Shown one piece after another: positions 1-13,977 of a DNA stretch of 64,000 nucleotides. Within the stretch, counting starts at the first letter, position 1; every line of letters begins with the position of its first letter. Below the pieces are notes generated by a model. The model saw nothing but the letters and a program-made list of their open reading frames with translations. It ran no database searches and had not been told where the DNA came from. The DNA lies in NCBI GenBank assembly GCA_914767715.1, contig OU612065.1:22010001-22074000 (forward strand), read 5' to 3'. Source of the stretch: Membranipora membranacea. Lineage: Eukaryota > Bryozoa > Gymnolaemata > Cheilostomatida > Membraniporidae. The position numbers and the translations under genes are program-made.

Positions 1-225
1 AAAATGTGAAAATCCAACTTCGTTGGTTAACTTTTATGGAATGTTAAAGTTTTTTAACAGGGATGTGACAGTGATGGTCAAAGCAGTTACAGCGAGAATT
101 AGTGTAAAGGTTGAGATTTTATGACAGTGAGAATATGTCGTAATTTAGGGGAATCCCTGCCCATTAAAATAACAGCAATATTTACCAAATTTGAATTTAT
201 ATGGCGGTAAAAAAAGATACAAGAT

Positions 226-3200
226 CTAGTAATAATTCCTATAAACACGGCGCGATTGAGAGTCGTTATGAGTGATATAATCATATTGATTGTAAGCTTG
301 TGGAGGAGTTTGATAATAAACCGTTTGGAGGTGATTGTCATAGACTGGAAGGTTGGCGGGATGCCTGGGCGGATAGAAGGCTTCATAGTCTGCAATTCTA
401 GGGTTCCAAACAAGCTCCTGCCTGTGCAGAAATGATTTAGGCTGGTACAATGTATGAGGTTGAGCAGCAAACATTTTATTTACCATAATGTTTTCGTCTT
501 GAGCTTCAAAGGCAGGATTGTCAGCAGCAGACTTGGATGCTTTTAGTTTAGTCTGTGAGTTATTCTGCATGGCTTTGATTTGTGCGGAGAGATACGGCGC
601 CGTTCCCATAAAACTGAGAAGAATCGGTAGGAGAACCATACCGTTCCATAATCCTAGCAAGACAACCAAGAGATTCACCTGTGAAAGATAGAAAACTTGG
701 TCAGTTACATGATATCGTAGACATATATAAAGACTATAAATGATATAGCAGTAGACAAGGACTCCTTTATATGAGTAGCACAGCATGCGCGCTGTTGGTC
801 TAGGAGTCATCTACCAATGTAATTCAATATTCAAGGGTCAGACAATCCCATTCATGCTCATGCTAACCTATTCTTAGATTCATTCAAACTATAACAACTT
901 TTCATAGCTGAGGGACAAAATATTGCTGGTTGAGTTAAATAGTATTGGAAACAACACAGAGAGTAGTTTTATTGATTTAGCCTCAACATTATTATCTATT
1001 TGTTAATAATATTACTTACCCTGAAGAATACATCAAACACATAGGAGTTTGATGTGGCAAGAAGTATAAAGGCAAGTAAAGTACTGAACCCTCCATTGAA
1101 TACTGCGGGTCCGATATCTGCTAGTGTCTTCATAGTTCTCTCTACATGGAGGGAAGAAATAAATCTACATTATCAATTTGCAGATTACAAAGCTCGGCCA
1201 ATGAGCCGTAAGAAAAACAAACTGCATTAGAAGGATATTACCACATATTAATGATCGAAAAAAAGTTGTAATTCTGGTCAGTTTGCCAACAAGAACTTAG
1301 GTAAGAATTAATCTATACAATAAATAACTCTTGGCTTTTATACTCACGATTTCTTGTTCCAGTCACAGTCATGAATGTGTGACCGATATGTGCAGAGTAG
1401 TCGACGGCCAGACCAATGGCTAATACAAGCTGTATACAAGTAACTGTATCTATCGACAATCCCCATAAGTGCATAAAACCAGCCACCTCAACCTTAAAAC
1501 GAAAAAGATCAATATTCACTTCACTGAGATAAAGAAGATTATGGGTTGAATTGGCCATTTCTGATTTCAGAAAGGGACAACTTCAAATCAGGCAAACACA
1601 AAGAAACACAAAAGATTTAAAAGGTTATAATATATTTTCGTAAATCGAGTTGAGAATACTAACCAGAGTAGATAATACGCAGAAGGAGACCAGCAGACAT
1701 GCACCGAGATCAGCTATGAGTAGTAATGTCAGTATAAACACACATCCAAAGGCTAGACCCATATTCCTGTATAACTCAACCTGCAGATATAAAAGTGATA
1801 ATGGACATTTAGAGTCTTGAAATGATCAGAGATATCTTACATCAAATCAATTGTTAGGTTGCTGTTGCTTCGACTACAGAGAAAAACTAACACACATGTC
1901 GGCTTTGAGCACAAAGCTACCTAGACCTCGGAGGGTGGAACATACCACACCATGTCCCATCCTCCCGGTCTAGACCAAGTTTGCTTCACTTGATGCATTC
2001 GGAGTTGCTCCCCCTCCACTGGTCACGCCGCCGGGTTTTTGGCTGCAATATGACCAGTGGAAGGGGAGAAAACCAAAATATAGGCAAACTGGATTCAATA
2101 AGATTTATATGCTACCCGTAATTTTGTAGTGTTAATAACATCTGAGAGAGGATAACTACCTGAATGATTTTGTCAGTTTCCCAGGTCTCGAATGATCGAC
2201 TGAATGGGAAGGATTTATCGTCTGTGTAATACTGAGACACAATATCGCGGGTAGATTCCATAGCCGCAACTCTCTCAGCAGAGCTAGACATGTCGGTAAA
2301 CTCGAACGGTATTCTTGTGTACTACAATATAAAAGTAAGGCAATCAGGTAAATAGGCAGTACACTTTTTGAAGACTTCACGCAGACTAGAGCACTTTTAG
2401 TCGGGCAGCTCTTTCTGCTGAAGTTATGAGTGAGAACAGGAGCGAAAAACGTCAAAGCTCTTCCAGTTCAAAATTAATGCCAATTATATCTCCTGGCTTA
2501 TGCTCAAGTGTGACTAAGATAAATGGTGTGACGATGAACATTACGCACATTAAACCTCATCCTGTCAATATGTGACAGCCATCACTGTCATGTATCACGT
2601 CATGACAGTGACCGTTCTGGCTATCACTGGAAATGCCATAATAATAATCATTTACTATTAACTTCCAGTGACAGAAATAATGACATGAGTGTGATGAGTG
2701 TTGATGAGTGTGAGCCAATTAATTATCACTTTGCTATTGCCCTAGTTTTTGCAATTTAATTTATATCATATGATATCCTATTTTCACACCCTTTTGGCAA
2801 AGATTATAAATTGCTTTTGGTAATACTATATAAGAGATAGTTTTTACTCAGTTTAGTGTGTGTTGTTTGAGAGAGCAATAAAGATGCTGGTGTGCAATTA
2901 AAAGTCTCGTCAAATCGCCCTAGTGACCGCTCAGTGTGCGTCACAAATAAATGGAATAGTACTCAGAATATTTGAATTACCAGAAGAGATCTGCCAGCAA
3001 AGTCCTCCTCGAGATCAAGGATGTCAGGAGTGGTGAGGTTGGGTGACCCACCGCCCGAACCTGAGTTTGATATGACATTAGTTAGGTTGAAGCTATCTTG
3101 GTCTGTTCCGTTGCCAAATGTGACTGTCTCATTGAACTTAATATTAGCTACATTTCTGCGGCCAGTAGCAGTCATGAAAAAGTATGGAGTCATCATCATA

Positions 3201-6200
3201 TTGAATCTCCTCTCATCCAATGGGTACTTTGCTGTAACATAAAGTTTCTGTTAGTGTGGAGTCAAGATAGGCAAGAAAGTTTACTCACCGAGCATATATC
3301 TGCGGCATAGAAACATATTTACACAACCAATCAGTGAGAGATGTCTTCACCATAGCTCTTAAAATATCTTATTATCAAGGTAGCTGCTGGTGGCATTAGT
3401 TGACAAAGGAATGCGACAAAAAATATCAACCCAAAAATTAATACGCGTGGAAATATATACACAAATATAAATTTAAAAACAAGCTGCACCACATCTTTTC
3501 TCTATAACAGTACTATATGAACAGGTTGCTGTAAATGACATCGTTGGTTGACGATTGAATGCAACTACCAACACTGTCAGAGTTTAAGCGTTATGCATGA
3601 ATGTTACTTAAAGGGCAACCAAGGTTTCACAGCAATGCATTAATGGGTAGCAAATAATGTGCTGGGCAGCATTAGCTTTGTGCATTACGCGATGCAAAAC
3701 TCAAAGTAGTTGCTGACTCTAAGCAGGGTAACACTTCAGTTTAGGGGAGGTTCCAAGACATTGCTGTAATGATGATAGAGCACAGGCTAAATAATAACAG
3801 GAACAGGAAACTGCTCTGTGGTTTTCTATTTTAGCTGAGTTTGAGTGCCTGATGAAAGAAATGTTTCACAAGAATTCTGGCTGAATAATCATCCGAATTA
3901 TATTTTGTCTTTTTCCCCATGCAGAAGGTGCAATCTGCTATTAATCAATGGCCATCAATGAGAAGTTGTTTGAAACCTCGGTTGCACTTTAAACCTTCAT
4001 TTAGCTAACTGCATACTTGTGGTGTTGAGGTGAGATTCCACCCAGGGACATTTTGTAGTACTCAGCCACTCTATGTAATCCTCGAGCCATGAGTCAACTG
4101 AATCGGGTTTAACAGAGATGTCCGTCTTGAGTTCATCGCTCATGTTGTTCACTTTATCTTGATCGTACCAATAGTTCACTCCGCCTGCAATTAAAAGTGC
4201 TTATTTATTGTCATTTCTCATAAATCTAATCAATTTTTACATTTACAAAAGAGTTTTAAATTGCAAAACTGGTTCATCTTTACAAGAGGAAAATTGGATC
4301 CATCAGGTCTGACTTAGGATTAGTAACACATAATGAACTTCTTACCAAATAATGACCTATAAAATTTGATATGATTGTGTTAAAAACTACCAAAAAGAGC
4401 TCACCTATATAAACAAATCCTTCATCAACACTCTGAGATGGGAAATTTTTCTCGAATGAGTCGACATATTCTTTTACATAGGAGTCTTTGGGGATGAAGA
4501 TATTAGGGTCATACTCCTGATCCAGGTTAATAACACCAAATATTCCAGCAGCCAGTAATCCGAGTGACAGTAATACCACAACAATCTGTAAATTATAAAT
4601 AGGGACATTGCTTGATGATTCACAGCTTTTGTAGCTAAATATACACATCAGTGGATGAAAGCGCGTCAATGCAAATGTCTCGTTACAGTTCTCGCGGACA
4701 CGGGAGTCAGCAATTAATGACTCTCTGTACAGTGTTGGAAAGCTGGCAGGCTTCTGATCGTTAATCGCGAAACCAAAAATTTGATTTGACGATGTTGTGT
4801 CATTTTATCAAAGATATAAAGCCGAAAAAGGAGGAGACATCTTCAATGGTATGTATGGACATGTACGCAGGAGAGGTAGGGAGGAAGATATAAGAATGGT
4901 GGCTGAGATGAGAATACAGGGAAAGAGAAAAAGAGGGAGGCCAAAGAAAAGGTGATTGGATACAGTAAAGGATGACATGCTGAGATGGGGCCTCTCGGAT
5001 GAAGATGTCAATAAAAGAATCAGATGGCATTCTCTGATAGAACTTGGTGCCCTGCAGGACCGCCACCCATCACAGAACACGGCGGACTAGGTGAGAAAGG
5101 TGAGAAATAAGGCCGTAATAAAATTGTTTTTCTCAAAGTGGATGGTAGGATCAAATTGATTGCAAGACAATTCATAATAGGGGATATTTTATTCTTAGAG
5201 ATATAGCTCATCATAATTTTTTGTTCAAAATAATATATGATGAGCCTAAAGTGGCTTTTCACGTCATGATGTGCCTGATTTTTTATATGGTGATATTTAA
5301 AGCAACGATTCGATACTGATGATGTTGGAGCCAAAACTTTTACCAATTCCCTTGAAGTGCTCTTTAAATGGCACAAGCACCAACTTTCAGCAGTAGGGCT
5401 AATGTATCATGATCACCACAGACCATCAAATGCAGCTACAATCTGCATATTTTTGCATAAAATCAAACATAAAATCTCACATTATATCATCACATTTGAA
5501 AACTCAGGCACATTATTCTGAAGGCCCATCACATATTATTTTTAACCAAATTTTATGATCAATTTTGAAATTTCTAGCAAAAAATATGACTCTGCTATCT
5601 ACCATGATAAAAATAGCCCTGCCTTTGATCAAATGATTCCATATCACCTGATCAAATTTGTTTTTAGACGTAAAAGTTCAGAAGCAGAAGTATGTGTCTC
5701 CTCAAAAATGGGTTCCTACCTTGACGGGGAGTTTGATCAGATAAGGGGCGTAGAACTTTTCAAAGAACTGCTGTTGCATGTCTTTTCTGCTGCACCTATT
5801 TGGAACATAGTCATCTTTATGTGCATAACAGCAGCAGCAACCATTACGCCTGACTGAGCGTCTACGCTCATCAAGCACAGCACAAGCCTGGAAGAATGTG
5901 GCCTGAACAATGAACACGGCTATGATTCCTATAGTAGCATAGATACAGAAATCCTTGAGAGCTGGCAACACCTTCAATATAGAAATTGAAAAGCGATGAT
6001 GTCTTTTTCATTAACGGATACAGAAATCCTTGAGAGCTGGCAACAACTTCAATATAGAATTTGATAAGCGATGATGGCTTTTTCATTTCATTCATTTCAT
6101 TTCAAGGTGATCAAGGCACACACAGTATACAAAGTGTGCGCCTTTTTTGAGCATAAATTAAAGTAAGACGGGTAATACTCATATCTCTATGTAATTGTCA

Positions 6201-9200
6201 ACAAAACAGTACACTTACAGTTGTCGCACCGATGCCGAACGCAACTATATCAGTTATAGATGTGACTGTTATGGAAACTCCTGCATGTTTCAGAGCATGT
6301 CCAGCCTGTTCTTCAATAGGCAGTGCCCGCTCAGTTGGTGATAGACGATTCCAAGCTTGCATTATCACAAAAGCATCATCAACACCAAGACCTGAAAATT
6401 GCAAGATAGAAATTGTCACATGAGAATGCAGTATCAGTCTTAGTGGAAACAACCTAACAAGTGTTAATTGAAAATTCTGTATTCTTCGAAGGTTCATGAG
6501 AATGGTGGAGGGGGACTACATGCCAAAACTCTAGGCAAGTAAAACAAGCGTTATGGTAGCGTTCATGAAAAGATCAAATTTAAGCTTCTAGCAGTAGTAG
6601 TAGTGCATAATTACGAACTGATGTTGGCAGCAGGCGATACTCACCCAATAACAGAAAAGGTAGGATAGACTGCACAGGTCCGTATCCTATACCAAAAGCT
6701 GATGATAGTCCAAATGATACACCTATAGAGAGTCCTACTGATATCACAGCACCAAGAGCAAGATATACCTGCAGATGAAGGGGAAAAATAAAATAGTCAA
6801 TTAGTGAAGATGAATATGTAATAAAATGGCACAGGCTCAACTCATTTCCTCAAATTAGTGGTTCTATAAATCATACAATGCTTGATTTGTGCAAGCTTGA
6901 AGACATTTTATAAAAAATCTACATTTAACTATCCTGGCATTATATATGTTGACAACATATGTTTATCACAAATCCCAAGCATCAAAGTCTGAGAAATACA
7001 GTAAAAGGAGTGAAAATATGTGTGGGGGGGGGGGGGGGAGGTATAGGCTGCAATATATTGTTGTTGTGTGAGCTCACCCTCATTTCTACACAGTTGAATC
7101 TGCCGAGAATTAAAGCTACATAAACGATGATGACAACGTAACCAGCTGATAGCAAAGACACATCACCCAATATACTTCCACCGATCTCGTCTCCAAAACT
7201 GTAAGCATGAATATAAAACTTCAGTAAATATGGTAGAGTAAGTCTGTTAAATACTCTTGCGATTTTGGCAATTGGACTTTGCTATCACATATCAAACGCA
7301 TGATGGCCACTAGATTTAAAAGGTGCGACAGGTGTGGCGCATGTTGAAATCACAGTGATGGTGGCATACCTTCTTGTGGAGAAAGCGTATATTTTGTCGA
7401 GGCTTGTTCCTTCATATTCCTGACCAATTTCCACAAACTTGAGTTCCCAATCTTCAGTATAACCAGTGACCTGCAATAATAGAATAAGGATGTCAAAGCT
7501 AGGCCACAGCAGGAGGGAAATGATGGTCCACGTTTATATGTTTTTTTTCTTGAGAGTTGTCCCTCATGATCAAAGATTGGTGACTAGCTCAGTAAATCAG
7601 CAGTATATTTGGGGCTTAACATGTTGTCTGTGGCAATCTGTGGCAATCTGTGACAACCAAAAACATTACACTATGCCTCTGTGAAATTATCAAATAAGCC
7701 CTTTTATCTAGTTATTTTGTAAGTTGGTTGGTATTCCACAGATGTATTACTCCGTTGATAAGTTCATTGAATCATGCATAAAAGTATTAAGCCTGAACTT
7801 AATATTAAAATGTTATTGATTAATTTGCTAAGTCCCTTGAACTCATAATATGTGACTCACTTTATCCTCGGTCACATATTCCTCATTAGATGCGTTGGTT
7901 CCCTGCATGAAGTATGTCATAGTGGCAGCCTTAGCCGATATTATTTCACCTGCGCTGTCATATTCAAGAGCACCAAGAAATGCTGTCGGGTCAAAGTCAG
8001 CATTGGTTACCGGGCTGTTCAAAAGGAAACAGTGATTAAATCTGGTTGCACTTCGACATGTCGTGTTACACTTGAACATGGCTGCGACAGATTGGATTCC
8101 CTATTTACTGATGAAAAAGATTAAATTGCAAAAAACTTAAATAGATTACTGGTAATTTTTTATCTGAAGTTTCTCGGATTGTGAAGAAGTCAATTGGAAT
8201 GCAACCTGATCGCAGTTAATACACATAAGCAGATTAGTTGCAATAAATCTGGGCTTTTAAAATAGTTTAGGGAATGAAGCCATTACAGCACAAAATGTTC
8301 TTTTCAAAGCCAGATGATGACTTTATCTTTTGAACTTGGGTTATATTGTGATTAACAAAAACATTCATCATAAGTTAAGATCCTCATAGTCAAGTTTGTG
8401 CTTATGGTCAGTAAGTCCCGTGGGGACATAGGATCTTCAAGCATAAGTAATTCTTCTATAAGATTCTTGCATGAATACTTGCTCATGTTTTTAGTACAAG
8501 TGCACTTAGTAACACTGCATGCTTACCTTTTAGCTGTATCGTTGATTGCAGCCAGTATCAAATCGACAGTTAGATTTTCTATAACTGTTCCGTTGAATTC
8601 CCACAGCTCCAGTATTGAGTTATAGGAACAATCAGAGCCTTCCAATCGTCCGAATCTTAAAAAGTAATGGTTGAGGGCTTGAGAAGGCATCGTTTAGACT
8701 TCAATTTCAGCAAAGCAGGGCAAGGCAACTGCACGCAAATTTACTTCAAATGGTTTGGATCTTCCAGTAGGCCTTTAATTACTTCTTCATTGATGCAGCA
8801 TATCGCATGACTGCTATTAACATTAGCTGTAATGACCCAAGACATGATTCAGTTTATCAGCAGTAAAGAGAGAAGTAATAACAGATACTTACTTGGCACA
8901 AATTTGTTCATACTCGTATCCATCGCCGGTGATATTTATAACTTCCAAGTGTAGATTATACAACTAGAAATAACCATTACATGAATATAACACCAGATCA
9001 ATATATAGAGCTCAATTTGATAGCCTTATCACAGAGTCTGACTATCCTAGTTACCATGGATAAGAGATAATACCATAACGCAATGCAGCGCTTCTCTATG
9101 AATATCTGGCCAATTTGGAACTACGGTCTACAACAAAACTTACTCTGCTACTTATCATATTAGCGCATGCAAGTGTCTTAGCCAAGTATTGTCAAGTAAA

Positions 9201-10001
9201 TAGATTAACAGCTTTTCATAATCCCACCTTGCTGTCTAGGTTATCTTTTAGAACTGAAGTAGTTAACTAGAAGCAGTAGAATTGCACACAGTAACGATAA
9301 ATAATCCACAGGGTTCACAACAGGTAGCCTAGTGATAAGTAAACTGGTATTGAGTACTTATGGAGAGCCATCTGAAAAATAATAGGTCAACGAACAGATG
9401 GGTACACTTTTACTATGCGGTCTATCCTACCTCCAGCATAGCCTGAGGAGTGAGTAGGTTGTTATCGCTCTCTGCGATGTACGTACTGATTCTAATCTCC
9501 GAAGGAAACCGCTCTTCTACCCATGCTTTGTGTTTGATATAGAGTGAGTTCGGGTCGACCCATATAGGCTCTGTGGCATCCACTTGATAGAACTTAGCGA
9601 GGCCTGCACAGCAAGCTAGGCATGCTAATAGAACGCAGGCTATCGTTATAATTGGTCTCCTGGCTATAGCAACTCCCAGTCTGTAATGTAGATATGGCCA
9701 CCATAATATTTCAAAAACTTGATTGTATGCGTCACCATATCTTACTCTAAGCCAAGTTACAAGTTACATGTGATTGACTTGGACACAAGCCAAAGTAAGG
9801 CTCAATGACATAAATTACTTTTTGCTCACTCAATCACTTCATTCAACTACTGACTCACTTATAATAGAACAGCTCTAGTCCACCAGCGAGGAAACTTCCA
9901 GCCTTCTGCAGACAGTTAGCCTTTGGTTGGTTATTTTGAGTGGAGTTATCCTGCACGTGTACGTCAGAACTCCCTATGGTTGTCTTGTGTGCAGGTTCCA
10001 T
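226..10001 (-). CDS. Patched domain-containing membrane protein (PTCHD3/ptr-like, RND superfamily)
   Basis: Eighteen coding exons, all phase-consistent, give 1038 aa: 10001-9859, 9680-9431, 8963-8893, 8655-8527, 8014-7861, 7470-7370, 7198-7078, 6768-6645, 6391-6219, 5971-5720, 4585-4405, 4184-4017, 3231-2981, 2321-2160, 1780-1664, 1492-1348, 1141-1020, 678-226. The start is the first ATG after an acceptor at 10004; an upstream 5' UTR exon is likely. A first membrane segment (around residues 50-70) is followed by an extracellular domain. A sterol-sensing/Patched core (about 285-460) carries GLGVDDAF, the TM4 GxxxDD motif of RND transporters. A second half repeats the plan with GLAVDYSAHI in the TM10 equivalent and GPAVFNGGFST near the end. 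The 150-residue cytosolic tail is Tyr/Pro/Gln-rich. Known of the family: proton- or cation-driven lipid/sterol transport or Hedgehog-related roles. The substrate cannot be read from sequence. Exon 10 has a Cys cluster (CCCC). Confidence 0.93.
1965..2100. repeat. Decayed fold-back element (CTAGACCAAGTTTG family)
   Basis: The segment begins GGTCTAGACCAAGTTTG, continues GCATTCGGAGTTGCTCCCCC and has a partly complementary right half (ACCAGTGG...GGCAAACTGG). The same end sequences and inner motifs occur at 29488-29598 and 55949-56079, where the copies are better preserved and have 8-bp target duplications. It sits in a Patched intron. Confidence 0.55.
4795..5090 (+). mobile_element. Non-LTR retrotransposon 3' fragment, dead
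   Basis: The plus strand reads GHVRRRGREEDIRM, KRKRGRPKKR, an in-frame stop, then LDTVKDDMLRWGLSDEDV and a terminal stop at 5088-5090. The GRPKKRW-LD-VK-D pattern is typical of the C-terminal end of LINE reverse transcriptases. The expected Trp codon after GRPKKR is TGA. Only this tail is present. It lies in the Patched intron between 4586 and 5719, antisense to the host gene. Confidence 0.75.
5942..6088 (-). repeat. 75-bp tandem duplication spanning a Patched splice acceptor
   Basis: Two adjacent copies (5942-6016 and 6017-6088) both contain the first ~30 bases of Patched exon 10, its acceptor and the upstream intron. The inner copy supplies the acceptor that keeps the frame (exon from 5971). 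The outer copy carries the same AG followed by TTG TTG. In the required phase it reaches a TAA soon after, so its use would truncate the protein. Confidence 0.8.
7024..7038 (+). repeat. Poly(G) tract, 15 bases
   Basis: An uninterrupted run of 15 G in a Patched intron. Similar runs are at 10826-10839 (14) and 38525-38539 (15), all G on the plus strand. Confidence 0.9.
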
Positions 10002-10003
10002 GG

Positions 10004-13000
10004 CTGAAAACACTACCTAAACATTAGACAATTGATTTCTTTATGAGCAAGTACAAAAAAGTGTATAGTTAATAAATAATTGAGACCAAGCTCAATCTTT
10101 ATGTTCAATGTTATAGTTACACAAAAAGGGTTATAACAGAAAGGAAAGTTGCTTGGCATGTCGATTAGGAAAAAAATTATGGTTATGAAACGCAAACGCA
10201 TTCCATAACAACCTCTCAGCATAGCTACTCAAGATATGAGGAAATCAAGATAAGCGTAATGTCGTAACCCTCACATATAAATAATTACTCATCAATATTT
10301 TCCGATTATAACTGAAGGTTTGTACTTTTTTGCTAAGTTAATTAAATGGTCATTGCCAAATAATTTGTAAGAGAGTAAATAAATCTAAACAGATGGTATG
10401 ACACACTTACATCCCTGTCGATTTTAACGAAATAAATGGAACATAGAATAAGACCATGCATGTGTATTTCTGTTTGAATTCTTCGAAAATTCTATGTTGG
10501 AATGCCGTGAATTTCAAAATCATATAATCCAAAAGACACCAATAGAATACAGTACATGTGTGTCTAGCTTTGCTAAGATACAGTGTTTGCAATGGACCCC
10601 CTCCTTTCACACAACTATTGAAGTTCTTTGAACTGGAATTCCTTGAGTTCAATGCTCACTTGATTGCAATAATATATGCTAATATACTCCCCCTGGATGA
10701 TACCACAGACGGGAAGAATCATATCACCTGTAATTACTTGTCAAAGCTTGACGGATGAGTGAACAGTGGTGGACAAATTACAGAAAGATTGTGAATTTTT
10801 TATTTCTTGTGTTACGCCTTGTTTAGGGGGGGGGGGGGGTTGGTTGATCACTACATGAACATTGGCAAAGTATACATGCTTGTACCTCCAGATGCCTATG
10901 CCCTGCATCAAGTCACTGTTGCTAAACTCTGTCTACCACACGTTATTCAATATGTGACATGTCAATAATGTCATTATCTCAGATGGAAGCGAAGGTAATT
11001 TGGTGTACATCTTACCTTGATTTGTCTGATGTGAGATGATTCCTTTTCACTTTAATCCTTCAGTTGCTATCACTATACCGTCTCAGTAATACAACCTATC
11101 AGTAGAAACATCAGTTCCCAAGTGTATAGTAATTCCCCCACAGGCTTCCCTGTCATAAATAAATGTTATATCACCAGAGCACTCAATGATACGCATCAAT
11201 AGGTCAAAGCAATTGGTGGGTATGAAATTACACGTTGAAAATAACGAGCAATAATCAGAGTTCTTAGTGCAACAAGGGATCGGTCACGGAAGCAGCCACA
11301 ATATATGATAAAATGATTAGCTAATACTCTACTATTTGTGCGCAAGCTCTACCTAAGTATTTGTATGGAAATCAATATGAGCTTTTATCAGCTATCGAAT
11401 TTCTGGATTCTAAAGCATTTTATGGCTTTTATCAGCTGCTTTACACCAGGACAATAGAGCATGATATGCTATCTGAGTTGTGAACTACATACTTATTCAC
11501 GTTCAGTGCCAATGCACCAGATACAGCATGTCTTATGTAAGCTGTTACGTGGACATTGAACTATGTGCTGCAGATAATAACATTAAAACCAGTCAAGGTC
11601 AGCAGCTTGTCCCTGGTTACCTGTATGCTGACAGCAGAACAATGCAACTAATCATGACCAGTAGGCCTAAATGCTGACTCTACCTACAGACTGTGCAAAC
11701 ACCTACCTAAGTATCAGTAAAACATGGATATACATTCTAGTGGACTTTATTATTTTCCCATCAAGCATAACAACTAGCAAGACCAAGAATGCCCATTCTA
11801 GGTAATACATGACTTAATTTTTTGTGTGATGAGCAATTTTCTTCGATTTAATACCTATGTGAGTTTTCTATTGTAATGCATTTTTATATGATAACGTAAC
11901 TCATGTTAAAATTTTGAGCAGCAAGTATACAAAATAAATCAACCAACGGGATCAGAGCTTAGGGGTGCGATGATCATTGATGTTGAATATATTTGTATAA
12001 TGGGGGTTACACCTCCAGCATATGGGTTGGTAATGATAACTGGTGCAACCGCCGAAAGAGATGGCCTTGAAGTGTCATGCATTCCATTGCACCTTCATCT
12101 GGATAGCACAAAATAGAGAGTTAGATTGTCATAAACATGGGTCACGGGTCTGTGCGATTACAATGGAGGAGTCTTCAACTCTTTGGTATAATCAACGATT
12201 TCTTGGTATATGTTCTTACAGGGAGGTTGGGAGATTGGGGATATCCCACCCTCCCTGGTTCCTAGGCAAGCTAATTCACTGTAATTTAGAGTTGTTTGCC
12301 CTCGTTCAAAAGTCATACGAATCCTCAAATTTATATTTCAGAATCCAGGAAAATAGAATTGGTTCAATGTGACATTGAATAGGGTGACTGCTGATATTCG
12401 ATAGCCAATTGATTTGGTTGTTGAAAAATATGTGTTCGTCAACTAATCGACAGGTATTCAGAGGCAAGCAAAGCCACCACTCAATGTAAAAAATCAGTGA
12501 TAAAGTAGCTTGAAGAGTAGTTGTATATAATATGTTTAATACTTTGATAATAAAGATAAAGATAATTTATTGTTTGAGGTTGAAGATGTGGAAATAAATT
12601 TCCGTTTACCCAAAAGGAATATCAGACAGTCTCAGGGTCTACAGTTGCTCTAGCCCTGGTCCAAACATGCATCCTCATCCAGCAGAGAATTGCTTCACCA
12701 AGAAACCAATTTCCCATAGGGAGTACATCACACCAATGAATGACTGTAACTGCCACATCTGACATCATCGACATAGCTAGAAGAGCGCATACATATGTCG
12801 CATACCACATACAGGGGAAGTCAGAGCAAACGAGCTACGGTTCAGACTGAAACCCTGTGTTAAATGTATGTAACCAAATTGAAGGTTTAAAGCCTGGTGA
12901 TGTCAGGCGAAACAGAAGCTTAGTTTCGAGTAGTATGTTGCTGCGCCAAGAACTCATCCTGATGCTTACGGTATTTGGCAAACGCCTGATTGTCTGCATG

Positions 13001-13480
13001 GTATCTAGCGAGTGGTTGCCAAATAAGCAGCAAGCATTAAACGATCATCATTTCAATATTTGATTATTATCATTAATAGATTACATAGTCATCAGCATTA
13101 CAGACCAGGGAGGTGAGAGCGCCCACTAATTCTAAAGTTATAAGGCCAATTCTATAAAGCTGCGTAACATTTGTAATTAGTGATATACTATGCATTCCAA
13201 TGGCTATAACTTCTTAGCATATGCTCCTACAATAAAAAAAACTCTCACCAAATTAAAGCTGAGACTCTAGTCTCAAGATTGATGCCAAAATTTTATACAG
13301 GACCTCAGAAACCCAAGCTAGATTTTTATGTTTGTGTGTGTTTGTCATCAAAAACCACTTGTGAACTGTGACATTGATACCCCTACCCAGTGATTGAATC
13401 TAATTTTAGGATGATTTGTTATCATTATCTGGCTGCTTTTATGGTCTGTGCTGACCTCAAGTACTGTCATTGTCCTACAC
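10004..13480. other. Intergenic region, no gene seen
   Basis: No exon-like block with matching splice sites or a recognisable protein was found on either strand; open frames are short and of random composition. It holds a G14 tract at 10826. It is likely the upstream region of the Patched gene, so an unseen 5' UTR exon may lie here. Confidence 0.6.
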
Positions 13481-13488
13481 AACAAATT

Positions 13489-13800
13489 TCAGGTCATTTG
13501 CTTGCATTCTTGCCATTTTAACTTCTCTAATTTATTGTCAAAATCAAAAATTTCTTTTGTAGAACACTTCTCACACCCAGAGGATTCTAGCAAACTAGAA
13601 ATAATATCAATAAAATCAAGATTAGTGTTAGTAATTCTGAAGAAGGCTGTACTGTCAAAAAAATATTTGTGTAATTTTTGTCCCCCTCCACTGTGTTTGA
13701 TCGCCCACAGCATCGCTTCTACGTGCATGACATTGAGATTGAAACTATCACCTGAATTCTCATAACCTTGGTAATCCAGAAACATAATCAGGATGTTCAT
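13489..13800 (-). CDS. Unrecognised 103-codon open frame
   Basis: Reads MNILIMFLDYQGYENSGDS to a TGA, with protein-like composition (HVEAMLWAIKHSGGGQKLHKYFF; FRITNTNLDFIDIISSLLES). It faces away from the transposase-like ORF that starts at 13978, so it may be a second, opposite-strand product of the same element or the last exon of a lost gene. No clear acceptor precedes it. I do not recognise the family, and the overlapping plus-strand frame is weaker. Confidence 0.3.
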   Translation of the reverse strand: MNILIMFLDYQGYENSGDSFNLNVMHVEAMLWAIKHSGGGQKLHKYFFDSTAFFRITNTNLDFIDIISSLLESSGCEKCSTKEIFDFDNKLEKLKWQECKQMT

Positions 13801-13977
13801 TAGCCTTTTAGTTCATTAATAAATAGCAATTTATAGCTGCAGTCAATTTGTAATACTAAAGTGGCTAATTAGCGCGCAGCATCTACACCACAACATTATT
13901 ATAAGTAATTGATCGATTGCTTTGCTGTGTGTGTATTATTGTGCCAATATTTTCAGGTACCTCAGGCATGGTCTAAA

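Noticed and set aside
5555-5857. Plus-strand 100-codon frame near 5.6-5.86 kb
   Set aside because: Largely antisense to Patched exon 10 (5971-5720) and its intron.
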